From: Staphylothermus sp.
GTDB lineage: Archaea > Thermoproteota > Thermoprotei_A > Sulfolobales > Desulfurococcaceae
DNA length: 7,701 nt
Assembly: GCA_021159785.1 (NCBI GenBank)
Contig: JAGHDU010000150.1
Location: 1 to 7,701 of the forward strand
Direction: 5' to 3'
In this document: piece by piece, positions 1-6,585 of the stretch
How positions within the stretch are numbered: position 1 is the stretch's first letter
Layout: every line of letters starts with the position of its first letter
The notes under the pieces: generated by a model
The model's database searches: none
Told to the model about the DNA's origin: nothing
Seen by the model: only the letters and a program-made list of their open reading frames with translations
Position numbers and translations under genes: made by a program

Positions 1-207
1 AAAACCTATTAATTCGTTTTTGAATGTTGCTTTACTATATGATGCTTTCTTTAATATCCAGCCTGTCCCAGGTATTTCGTCTCCGATTTTTACTTCTCCC
101 GTTACTGGTTTTGATGGTATAACATAGTAGTATAGTGATATTATGAGGCCTATTACTAGTAATGCTAATAGTATGTACTCTATTGATATTTTTATCTTAG
201 ACGCCAT
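1..207 (-). CDS. N-terminal part of a membrane-anchored hypothetical protein (runs off window)
   Basis: This frame is open from an ATG at 207-205 to the left window edge, giving 69 residues; the C-terminal part lies outside. The protein starts MASKIKIS, followed by one hydrophobic segment at about residues 9-30 (YILLALLVIGLIISLYYYV), then a polar stretch. A short basic N-terminus before a single helix suggests a signal anchor or uncleaved signal peptide with the rest outside the cell. A GGTG ribosome binding site (complement of 215-218) lies 7 bases before the ATG, and a TATA-like box at 243-252 suits it. No family is recognisable from what is visible. Existence as a gene is well supported by the open frame, the ribosome site and the clear membrane helix; function is unknown. 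Confidence 0.75.
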   Translation of the reverse strand, partial: MASKIKISIEYILLALLVIGLIISLYYYVIPSKPVTGEVKIGDEIPGTGWILKKASYSKATFKNELIGF

Positions 208-242
208 AACTACGCACCGATACCATGGTCTTTGAGTAAAGA

Positions 243-252
243 GGTATACTTA
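243..252 (-). promoter_or_regulatory. Candidate TATA box for the membrane-anchored protein gene
   Basis: On the minus strand this reads TAAGTATACC, about 36-45 bases before the ATG at 207. A start of transcription about 25 bases downstream would leave a short leader that just includes the GGTG site. Based on sequence resemblance and spacing only. Confidence 0.35.
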
Positions 253-309
253 GACGTATGGAGTGGTTTTGTTTCTCAATACACTTATAGGTAATACGTG
301 TTGTTTTAT

Positions 310-314
310 AAAAA
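310..314 (-). terminator. Possible T-tract terminator after the DUF72 gene
   Basis: Five consecutive T on the minus strand, about 20 bases after the stop codon at 334. Archaeal termination often uses T-tracts without a hairpin. Weak evidence because T-runs are common in this AT-rich DNA. Confidence 0.3.
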
Positions 315-333
315 TCCCTTTCGCTAAGAGATT

Positions 334-1107
334 CTATAGTACTTGTATTCCTTGTTTATTTGAGAGTATTTCCTTGAGTCTTTTGGAGTCTTGGTGCATG
401 TATATATTGTTATACATGATGTATGCTGTACTGTATTCTTGTGAAAGGAGTTTTTCCACTAGTTTTTCATGATCTTCGTCTGTGTATTTGTATCTATAAT
501 TGACTTCTCCTTCACCAATCCCATGTAATCTATAGTATATTGTGTCGTGAACAATGATGAGCGGATCTGTGCGATAAGGATCTACTATGTGTAATATATT
601 GTTCTTGACAAGTATTTTCTCTAGTAAATCGGTTCTCTTAGTCCATTCACCACGTGGTTCCCATCCAATAATATACTTGTCCTCAGTAAGAGTTTTGGTT
701 TCTTCGAAGAACTTGTTTATCCATTCAAATGAATCATTATTACATGGTAGAGAGGGGGGTGTTTGTAGAACTATTATGTTTGATTTGAGAATAGCTGCTA
801 CTTCGAGAGTTTTCCTTAATGCCTCTATGTTCTCCTTAGTTGGTTTCAACCACCCATAGTTCTCAAGGTTTCCTGGTGGTTTTTCTTTGAGTTTTTTCCA
901 GGTAGGGCTTCTGTGTGGATGTGTTATTACTTGCCAAGCCTTTAGCGTGAACTCAAAATTCTCTGGTGCTTCACTCCTTATTTTCTCTGCCCAATCCTTG
1001 GTTGGTATGTTATAGAAGGTGTTTTGAAGCTCTACTACGGTATACTCCTGGAAGTATTTCTTTCTAGAAACTGGGAAACCACAACAACCTATCTTGATTA
1101 TCTTCAA
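334..1107 (-). CDS. DUF72 family protein (COG1801, YecE-like TIM barrel)
   Basis: A 257-residue cytosolic protein of the DUF72 family, whose known structures are TIM barrels with no established reaction. Family hallmarks are visible: IGCCGFP near the N-terminus, VELQNTFYNIP at residues 25-35, FTLKAWQVITH at 53-63, the strand IIVLQTPPSL at 111-120, GWEPRG at 148-153 and YYRLHG at 191-196. Length is normal for the family. The start is TTG at 1107-1105: an in-frame TAA lies immediately upstream and a GAGG-type ribosome site sits about 9 bases before it, so no earlier start is possible. It begins 18 bases after the stop of the AbrB-ACT gene and is probably co-transcribed with it. Neither the substrate nor a nucleic acid link is known for this family; the operon partner suggests metabolic control by a small ligand, which is inference. 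Confidence 0.88.
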   Translation of the reverse strand: MKIIKIGCCGFPVSRKKYFQEYTVVELQNTFYNIPTKDWAEKIRSEAPENFEFTLKAWQVITHPHRSPTWKKLKEKPPGNLENYGWLKPTKENIEALRKTLEVAAILKSNIIVLQTPPSLPCNNDSFEWINKFFEETKTLTEDKYIIGWEPRGEWTKRTDLLEKILVKNNILHIVDPYRTDPLIIVHDTIYYRLHGIGEGEVNYRYKYTDEDHEKLVEKLLSQEYSTAYIMYNNIYMHQDSKRLKEILSNKQGIQVL

Positions 1108-1125
1108 TTATTTCAGCCTCACTAG

Positions 1126-1536
1126 TTACCCTACGATCTCTGCTGCTCTTATTTCTTTAACGGCTTCCAATTTGCCCAATAATTCTTCAAGTTCTCTAGG
1201 TTGTGTAATCAATGATCTGCTTAAGTCTACTACCATATAGCATTCTCCTAGTTCTCCCCTTCTAATTACTATACATCGAGTAGCTATGATATCTACGCCT
1301 TTTTCCGCTAATATTCTAGTTATCTCCGCTAATACACCTGGGCGATCCTCGACTCTTAAGGTTAGTTCTACGAGTTTGGCTCTCTCAGGTATGGGAGATA
1401 CAATGATCTCTTTTTTCTCACGATCGGCGATCAATAGAACAGTCATTCCTTCACGTATATCTAGTGCTTCTCTGATTGTTAATGGTATGGTTATCCTTCC
1501 TTTAGAATCGACTTTTACTATTTCCTTTATTTTCAT
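1126..1536 (-). CDS. AbrB/SpoVT DNA-binding domain fused to an ACT domain
   Basis: A 136-residue regulator. Residues 5-48 form an AbrB/SpoVT swapped-hairpin DNA-binding domain, with the diagnostic VDSKGRITIP at 9-18 and LDIREGMTVLL at 25-35. Residues 55-134 form an ACT domain, seen in VELTLRVEDRPGVLAEITRILAEKGVDI at 56-83 (D64, RPG at 65-67); ACT domains commonly bind amino acids. The likely role is a ligand-responsive transcription factor, but the ligand and the target genes cannot be read from sequence. The ATG at 1536 has a GGTG site (complement of 1545-1548) 8 bases upstream and a TATA box at 1611-1621. The DUF72 gene follows 18 bases downstream, so the regulator may control its own operon. 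Confidence 0.88.
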   Translation of the reverse strand: MKIKEIVKVDSKGRITIPLTIREALDIREGMTVLLIADREKKEIIVSPIPERAKLVELTLRVEDRPGVLAEITRILAEKGVDIIATRCIVIRRGELGECYMVVDLSRSLITQPRELEELLGKLEAVKEIRAAEIVG

Positions 1537-1610
1537 ATACTATACACCAGACAATAATTCCTTTTATTTATGAATAAGTAACAATACTATTTACGATATA
1601 TACGATAGCG

Positions 1611-1621
1611 AATATATAAAG
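1611..1621 (-). promoter_or_regulatory. Candidate TATA box for the AbrB-ACT / DUF72 operon
   Basis: The minus strand reads CTTTATATATT, a good archaeal TATA match, 75-85 bases before the ATG at 1536. Initiation about 25 bases downstream would give a leader of roughly 50 bases containing the GGTG site. A second AT-rich box at about 1563-1573 would start transcription too late to include that site. Confidence 0.45.
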
Positions 1622-1660
1622 ATATAATGCCCACTGCGGTCCCAATTGAGGAAGAAAATA

Positions 1661-2470
1661 CTACATTGGATACGGGATCCTTGTTAGTGTTTTTATATTG
1701 TATTCTTCGAGTCTTGCCATCCACTTATCTCCTAGTGCCAATATAACTACTATATCTGAGATCTTTGCGCGTGCTTTCTCTAAGAGGCCTAGAACAGCGC
1801 TTAACGTCTTTCCAGTGTATACTACATCTGCTAGTATGAGTACATTATCTTTCTTACTTATGAGATCCTTGTCTAAGTGAATAGTTTCCGATTCGCGAGG
1901 AGACCTAACTATGATGGCACTATAGTATTGTACTCCTGGATAAGCTCTTCTTTTCACAAGTACTATGGGTGTGTTGAGTTCGAGGCCAAGCATCGTTGCT
2001 AGGGGCAGTACTGACTCAGCTGTAGCCACGATCTTTGTAATATTCTTCCCTGCTAGTTCTAGCAATAGCATTATGGTGAGTAGTCTAATAATATAGGGGT
2101 CTTTCAGAACTCTAGATAGGTCTATGATAGGACTCTTTTCTTTCTCAACTAGTTCTTTCAACAAGTAATCAATATCTATTGAGAGAGAAATTCTTGCTAG
2201 AATATTTACTGCTTGCTCATAGCTCGGAACAATATTGCCTCTTACATATCTACATAAAACAGATTCGGGTATTCCAGTTAGTATTGCTAATGTTTTATAG
2301 GAAAAGCTTGGTTTAAGTAGCCTCAAGACTTCATTGGCCATAAGCCTTAGTTTTAATCTATTGAGCTTTGGTTCACTATAAATAGAGTTTATCTTTCTTG
2401 TAATTGCTTCTATTTCTGATGTTGATGGTATTCGTATTCTTATTTTTCTACTAGAAATTCTCCGACCCAT
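1661..2470 (-). CDS. HTH-phosphoribosyltransferase fusion, GfcR/PyrE-like regulator
   Basis: A 269-residue protein with a basic N-terminal tail, a helix-turn-helix at about residues 57-90 (YKTLAILTGIPESVLCRYVRG, then SYEQAVNILARI) and a type I phosphoribosyltransferase fold from about 115 to 262. The fold shows ATAESVLPLATMLGLELNTP at 149-168, as in orotate phosphoribosyltransferases, and a PRPP-loop-like segment NVLILADVVYTGKTL at 209-223. HTH fusions of this kind are known in archaea (COG0856, GfcR in haloarchaea), where the transferase fold serves as a sensor of a transcription factor. The PRPP loop is degenerate: the first of the usual two acidic residues is Ala214 and only Asp215 remains, which favours a regulatory over a catalytic role (inference). 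The ATG at 2470 is fixed by a perfect GGTGAT site 6 bases upstream. The gene diverges from the XPB operon. The targets are not known. Confidence 0.8.
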   Translation of the reverse strand: MGRRISSRKIRIRIPSTSEIEAITRKINSIYSEPKLNRLKLRLMANEVLRLLKPSFSYKTLAILTGIPESVLCRYVRGNIVPSYEQAVNILARISLSIDIDYLLKELVEKEKSPIIDLSRVLKDPYIIRLLTIMLLLELAGKNITKIVATAESVLPLATMLGLELNTPIVLVKRRAYPGVQYYSAIIVRSPRESETIHLDKDLISKKDNVLILADVVYTGKTLSAVLGLLEKARAKISDIVVILALGDKWMARLEEYNIKTLTRIPYPM

Positions 2471-2476
2471 GACAAG

Positions 2477-2482
2477 ATCACC
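2477..2482 (-). promoter_or_regulatory. Strong ribosome binding site of the HTH-phosphoribosyltransferase gene
   Basis: The minus strand reads GGTGAT, the full archaeal anti-16S complement, with 6 bases to the ATG at 2470. It decides this start. TATA-like boxes lie further up at about 2497-2510 and 2511-2523; only the farther one leaves room for this site in the transcript. Confidence 0.7.
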
Positions 2483-2566
2483 GTTTGTACGTATTACATT
2501 TTTTAAACAGTAAAATAAAAACTTAATGGGGGATGAGCATGGTTTTAAGTGCTGATTTAAATTTAT

Positions 2567-3019
2567 ATGATGAATAACCCACGCGGTGACCCCTTATTGG
2601 TTGTTAAGAACATTGTCTATGACCCATTATTATCGATCATGGGTATTACACGTGATGATTTATATGAAGTAGTTGGTTTATCAATAACCAGTGGTGAACC
2701 ATACATAAGGCTATGTGGGGAATGCAGGGGAAAGACTATATGTTTATTGCTGGAAGTCGCTCCTTTGGCGGATATGGAGTATAGAGTATTACTGTCTGGG
2801 ATCCTGATTATCTATGGTCACGATAAAGTAATTGATAAAGAAGTAGAGACGGTTATGCGGTTCGCTAAAGTGATTAAAAGTGTTAGTAGGAAAGCTTCAT
2901 TTTATATACCTAGGATTATTTCTGATAGAGCATACAGGATAGTATGTGGTGATACAGGGCTCTCCAATAAGAAGTTTGAAGCAGTCCCTGTTGAGGAAGT
3001 GCTTGTTTATATGGATTAA
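2567..3019 (+). CDS. Conserved-looking hypothetical protein upstream of XPB
   Basis: A protein of 150 residues (140 if it starts at 2597) that I do not recognise. It appears to be a soluble alpha/beta protein without membrane segments. A small cysteine group is visible: C50-x-x-C53 (LCGECRGKTIC), C59 and C127, which could bind a metal or form a disulfide. The start is uncertain: ATG at 2567 (followed by a second ATG) has no ribosome site, whereas TTG at 2597 has GGTGA at 2585-2589 with 7 bases of spacing. The longer form is listed because a leaderless start at 2567 is also possible, with a TATA-like box near 2542-2549. XPB starts 16 bases after its stop, so the two are almost certainly one transcript and the product may work with the helicase (inference from position). 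Confidence 0.75.
   Translation: MMNNPRGDPLLVVKNIVYDPLLSIMGITRDDLYEVVGLSITSGEPYIRLCGECRGKTICLLLEVAPLADMEYRVLLSGILIIYGHDKVIDKEVETVMRFAKVIKSVSRKASFYIPRIISDRAYRIVCGDTGLSNKKFEAVPVEEVLVYMD
2585..2589 (+). promoter_or_regulatory. Internal GGTGA ribosome site favouring a TTG start at 2597
   Basis: GGTGA followed by 7 bases and an in-frame TTG. It matches the ribosome sites seen before other genes here, and the AT-rich box ATTTAAATTTATAT at 2555-2568 lies at a plausible TATA distance for a short-leader transcript. If used, the protein starts MVVKNIVYD. Confidence 0.4.
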
Positions 3020-3035
3020 TTACATGGTGTATTGA

Positions 3036-4679
3036 TTGGTTGTGATCAAGGCTAAGAGATGGCTTGATAATGATGAGTTCAGAGAAGTGTTGAAAATAGC
3101 TGATTATAATGGTTATGAAAGAGGAAGTGGTCCAGTATTTTCGTTTAATATTGAAAAAGCCTTGAAGAATGGTTATGGTTTTGAAGATGTTCTATCCTTG
3201 GTAGAAGAGCTGGGTCTTGTTATTGAGGATATTGATGAACTCAGAAAAATGTATGAAAAAATAAGTGTTAGGATTGAGTGGGATAATAGGACTGGTTATG
3301 TTAAACTCTATATACCCAGATTAGTGTTTGATCATGAGCTCAGATCCTTTCTTAAAAACCTCGGTTCTAGATATCAGGGAATTGTTGGTGAAGAATTACT
3401 TTATAGGATTATTCCCTATAAGTTATGGGATATAATCACTTATTTTGAAACACGTGGTTTGAGTATAGTTGATGGACAGGGTTTAGTTAAAGAGAAGAAT
3501 CTCCCCCATAATATTAGTTTGAATAATGTTGTTCTCAGACCCTATCAGGAGGAAGCTCTGGAGGCTTTGAAAAAGAATAATTATCGTGGAATAATCGCTT
3601 TACCAACAGGTTCTGGGAAAACATTGATTGGTGTTGCTGCTATTGCTAGTTTGAATAAGAGAACATTGATCATAACGTATACTAGGGAACAAATGTTTCA
3701 GTGGAAAGAACAAATATATAGATATACAACTGCAGAGCCAGGAATAGTTGGCTTGATATATAGTGGGGAGAAAAGACTGGCTCCCATTACTATTACTACT
3801 TATCAGAGTGGTTACAGGAATATTAGAGAGATTTCTCCTTTTTTTGATTTACTCATAGTTGATGAAGTACATCATTTGCCGGCGGATAAATTCAAGTATA
3901 TTGCGTTACACAGTATAGCAAGGTATCGGATAGGATTATCAGCTACTCCTGTTAGAGAAGATGGTAGACATGAAGAACTCTTTCCTTTGCTTGGTGGAAT
4001 AGTTTATCATAAAACAGCAGCTGAGCTCTCCAATCAAGGGTATTTGGCTAGATACCGTGTTATAACAGTGAAGGTTGGGTTGAAGAGTGATGAGAGAAAA
4101 GAGTTTGAGAAGCTTAGACAAACGTATAGAGTGTTAAGTGGGGGCCGGAGTTTTAATGAAGTGTTAAAACTTGCATTAACAGGTAATGAGAGAGCTAAAA
4201 TGGCTTTGCGGATACATAGTCAGATGAAAATGCTTCTTGCAAAATCAAAGGCTAAGATCGATAAAGCCGTTGAAATAGCTTCTAAAGAGCTAGAAAAAGG
4301 GAACAAGATAATAATCTTTACACAGTATGTAGAACAAGCCAAAGAGCTTGCTAAAAGGCTCAACGCATACTTGTTGATAGGAGAAATACCAGCTGAAAAA
4401 AGAAAAAGAATCTTAGAGGAATTCAAGTCGATCGATAGAGGAATACTTGTAGTTACAACTGTAGGTGATGAGGGACTAGATATACCAGATGCTACTGTTG
4501 GTATAATAGTGTCTGGAACGGGTTCACGCAGACAATTTATCCAGAGATTGGGGAGAATAATAAGACCTAAGCCAGGAGGCATAGAGGCTAAACTCTACGA
4601 GATAGTTCTGGAGAAAACACCCGAGGAGTTCCTGGCTAGGAAGAGGAAGAGACTGGATCTAGATGAATTTATCCATTAA
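3036..4679 (+). CDS. xpb: XPB/Rad25-family superfamily 2 DNA helicase
   Basis: A 547-residue ATP-dependent DNA helicase/translocase related to eukaryotic XPB (TFIIH), linked to DNA repair or promoter opening. In order: an N-terminal region to about 160, including the damage-recognition-like part; Q-like motif LRPYQEEAL at 167-175; Walker A LPTGSGKT at 189-196; motif II DEVH at 276-279; motif III SAT at 302-304 followed directly by the XPB-specific RED triad at 307-309; a thumb-like helical insert at about 350-400; then the second RecA domain with IIFTQY at 426-431, TTVGDEGLDIP at 474-484 and the motif VI arginines in QRLGRIIRP at 503-511. All catalytic motifs are intact. Somewhat longer than a typical archaeal XPB because of its N-terminus. 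The TTG start at 3036 has GGTG at 3026-3029, 6 bases upstream; a GTG at 3042 is the alternative. Bax1, the nuclease often adjacent to archaeal XPB, is not the neighbour here. Confidence 0.96.
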   Translation: MVVIKAKRWLDNDEFREVLKIADYNGYERGSGPVFSFNIEKALKNGYGFEDVLSLVEELGLVIEDIDELRKMYEKISVRIEWDNRTGYVKLYIPRLVFDHELRSFLKNLGSRYQGIVGEELLYRIIPYKLWDIITYFETRGLSIVDGQGLVKEKNLPHNISLNNVVLRPYQEEALEALKKNNYRGIIALPTGSGKTLIGVAAIASLNKRTLIITYTREQMFQWKEQIYRYTTAEPGIVGLIYSGEKRLAPITITTYQSGYRNIREISPFFDLLIVDEVHHLPADKFKYIALHSIARYRIGLSATPVREDGRHEELFPLLGGIVYHKTAAELSNQGYLARYRVITVKVGLKSDERKEFEKLRQTYRVLSGGRSFNEVLKLALTGNERAKMALRIHSQMKMLLAKSKAKIDKAVEIASKELEKGNKIIIFTQYVEQAKELAKRLNAYLLIGEIPAEKRKRILEEFKSIDRGILVVTTVGDEGLDIPDATVGIIVSGTGSRRQFIQRLGRIIRPKPGGIEAKLYEIVLEKTPEEFLARKRKRLDLDEFIH

Positions 4680-5359
4680 AACAAGATATCTACTAAAGTC
4701 CAGAAAACGATTCTTTTCAATAATTCTTTATTTTCTACTAGAGTTATTTCTATTGTTTTTTGATTATTTCCTGGGGTCAGGACCAGATATGGTATGTACT
4801 CATTATTAGAGATAATGTAACCCGGTACGATTCTACCCTTCTTTTCCTCAATAATCATTTTTTCAACTGCTTTTTTGTAGTGTTCATCTAAGTAATGTTT
4901 TCTGGGAACTAGCCAATAAATGGGTGTGTTAATATAATCGAGTATAACATAATCGTCAATATTTGTTTTCAGTTTATGTGTTTTTATGGCATAGTTGTTT
5001 ATCTCTATTTCTTCCTCAGAACCTTCCAATATGCTAATTATATTTAATAGATCCTCTATAGATATCTCCCTTAGGTCCAGCCAAGTATCTCTTGCTAGAA
5101 CTAAGTGTTTCGTATTTGGTATTTTTTCAAATAAATGTTTCAGCACTTCTTTACTTTCTAAAACTATTGTATTAGGAGCTATTGCTTGAAATATTATAGT
5201 GTTGTCTATTTTTATTAAACCATACCCTGGTCTCGATGTTAAGGTGAGGTAGTCATATCCCTGATTGTCAAGTGTTCTTAGGAATTCCTTTATCTCATCG
5301 TAGCTTAGCTGGTATGGTTCTAGCAGTATTGTTTCCTTCTTTATCCTCGGCACGGTCAA
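4676..5359 (-). CDS. Hypothetical protein, unrecognised, convergent with XPB
   Basis: A 227-residue soluble protein that I cannot assign to a family. It has no cysteines and no membrane helix. Visible features are a run of mixed strands and helices, an acidic patch EGSEEEIEI at 112-120, a basic/acidic helix HYKKAVEKMIIEEKKGR at about 160-176, and a hydrophobic C-terminus ending VFWTLVDILF. The start is TTG at 5359 with GG 5 bases upstream; a GTG two codons later is possible. It lies 16 bases after the stop of the TnpB-like gene on the same strand, so the two may be co-transcribed, although TTTAAA at 5375-5380 could give it a leaderless promoter. Its stop shares TTAA (4676-4679) with the XPB stop. 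Confidence 0.8.
   Translation of the reverse strand: MTVPRIKKETILLEPYQLSYDEIKEFLRTLDNQGYDYLTLTSRPGYGLIKIDNTIIFQAIAPNTIVLESKEVLKHLFEKIPNTKHLVLARDTWLDLREISIEDLLNIISILEGSEEEIEINNYAIKTHKLKTNIDDYVILDYINTPIYWLVPRKHYLDEHYKKAVEKMIIEEKKGRIVPGYIISNNEYIPYLVLTPGNNQKTIEITLVENKELLKRIVFWTLVDILF
4756..4761 (+). terminator. Possible T-tract terminator for the XPB transcript
   Basis: Six T in a T-rich stretch about 80 bases after the XPB stop, inside the convergent gene. With no intergenic space between the two genes, XPB transcripts must end inside the opposing gene. Weak, composition-based call. Confidence 0.25.
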
Positions 5360-5375
5360 TAACCTGTATTAGTGT

Positions 5376-6521
5376 TTAAAGCAGTTTCTGGGTTATAGGT
5401 CTTTTGAGGTGTTTTGATGTTCTTTTTGCTATGATGTATGCCGAGCCTAAGTGTCTACCCAGACCTAGCTTCTTTCCTGTTTTTTCACCTTCCTTACTAG
5501 TGTTTCTAGGATTCACATATAATGTTTTGATTGAGTATAGTGGTGCTTTCCATGCTATTCTCTCTATGATTGAGTTGCGGAACATTGAGACCTTCCAATT
5601 CCATTTTCTTCTCCTTCTCTCTCCATTCTTTATCCAGTAGTATCTTAAGTAACCTATTATCTCGGGATTCTCCAAGCCAATTACTGAAACTCCTTGGCTG
5701 TAGAGCCACTTAAGGAGGACATGTATCTGCTCTCCTATTAGGCTCCAAGCACGCTTCCTTCTAATACCCATAAATGTAGAGTTCTTTAACCAGAAAGTCT
5801 TGTATGAAAGTAAGTTTCCGTATCTATCTATTATTACTGCATCTAATCTATTAACATTAACATCCACTCCAGCAACATTATCTCCCTTGGGCTTATTATA
5901 TCTTCTCATAACTTCTAAATACAATGAGTAAGGTACCATAACCTGTACTTCTCCATGTATGTGGAGACCATATTTACCGATACCATAGTCTTTAACAACT
6001 ATTCTAGCAGGATATCCAACCGATCCTTTAGTAGCCCTTTCAATTAGAGTCTCTACTAGTTTTCTCCACCCCTTGGGAATAGCAAGTTCTAGTACAACGT
6101 ACCTTGTTCTCTCACCATAGTCTAATGTAAGTACTCTTACGTGGTGTATATCAGTGAGTCTTATGTTCATATTGCCTCTAGCATAGCCTCGTTCTCCATC
6201 GCTTTGAAATAAGAGCCATTGCTTAAGCTCCATTTTTTCCATGTCAACTCCAAGTGCTCTAGCAGACTTAAGCGTAGAATAAATAAGTTTTAGCATGCCA
6301 TCTACGTATCTACGGTTAGGCAGTATATCATAGCATTTGCTCCTCATTATTTTAAGAAACCTATACTCCGAGAGGTCAGCTAATACTTCATTCTCCTTAA
6401 CTAGTCTTAGTGCTCTATGAGCAACTAACTTAGAGAGCCAAGCAGTAGATAAAAGCGCTCTAGCTTCTTCGCCGTCAGTATGAAAATCCAGACTTAGTGT
6501 AACATATCTCGGTAGCCCCAC
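5376..6521 (-). CDS. TnpB/IS605 OrfB-like protein with degenerate RuvC and lost zinc ribbon
   Basis: A 381-residue relative of TnpB, the RNA-guided nuclease of IS200/IS605 elements. The RuvC-I aspartate is present (GVDVNVNRLDAVIID, D220) and so is the RuvC-II glutamate (VIGLENPEIIGYL, E284). The zinc ribbon, normally VNPxxTSxxCxxCG plus a second CxxC, reads VNPRNTSKEGEKTG at 336-349, with Gly345 and Thr348 in place of cysteines. The second knuckle is deleted. The RuvC-III aspartate of the usual D-x-N-A-A pattern is His357 (RHLGSAYIIAKR at 356-367). The frame is otherwise intact, so the product is probably expressed but unlikely to cut DNA. The GTG start at 6521 follows an in-frame TAA and has GGTG 6 bases upstream. 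No TnpA gene, transposon end or downstream guide-RNA space is visible, because the next gene starts 16 bases after the stop. Either a decaying copy or a domesticated RNA-guided binder. Confidence 0.85.
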   Translation of the reverse strand: MGLPRYVTLSLDFHTDGEEARALLSTAWLSKLVAHRALRLVKENEVLADLSEYRFLKIMRSKCYDILPNRRYVDGMLKLIYSTLKSARALGVDMEKMELKQWLLFQSDGERGYARGNMNIRLTDIHHVRVLTLDYGERTRYVVLELAIPKGWRKLVETLIERATKGSVGYPARIVVKDYGIGKYGLHIHGEVQVMVPYSLYLEVMRRYNKPKGDNVAGVDVNVNRLDAVIIDRYGNLLSYKTFWLKNSTFMGIRRKRAWSLIGEQIHVLLKWLYSQGVSVIGLENPEIIGYLRYYWIKNGERRRRKWNWKVSMFRNSIIERIAWKAPLYSIKTLYVNPRNTSKEGEKTGKKLGLGRHLGSAYIIAKRTSKHLKRPITQKLL

Positions 6522-6536
6522 TTAAAGCACCAATTA

Positions 6537-6562
6537 GGGTATATATCCAAAACATATATTAA
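6537..6562. promoter_or_regulatory. Divergent promoter region between the TnpB-like gene and the structured RNA
   Basis: Two TATA-like stretches lie here. On the plus strand CCAAAACATATATTA (6547-6561) has an A-rich BRE-like flank and would start transcription at about 6582-6588, just where the structured RNA begins. On the minus strand GGATATATACC (about 6537-6547) or AATATATGTT (6551-6560) could serve the TnpB-like gene, whose GTG is at 6521. Assignment is by spacing and resemblance. Confidence 0.5.
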
Positions 6563-6585
6563 CATTGCTGTCAATAAAAGATACT

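Noticed and set aside
263..472. Plus-strand open frame of 69 codons overlapping the DUF72 gene
   Set aside because: It lies partly antisense to a well-supported gene, has no ribosome site and no recognisable features. The same holds for the other antisense frames at 587-859, 1286-1573, 4220-4582 and 5404-5640.
1594..1611. Short direct repeat ACGATA in the AbrB upstream region
   Set aside because: Six-base repeats in AT-rich DNA are not significant.
5360..5375. Transposon right end or guide-RNA scaffold after the TnpB-like gene
   Set aside because: Only 16 bases separate the two genes and no hairpin is visible there.
5506..5709. Second minus-strand frame inside the TnpB-like gene, as a sign of a frameshift
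   Set aside because: The main frame is continuous with RuvC I and II and the C-terminal motifs in order; the other frame has no family features.
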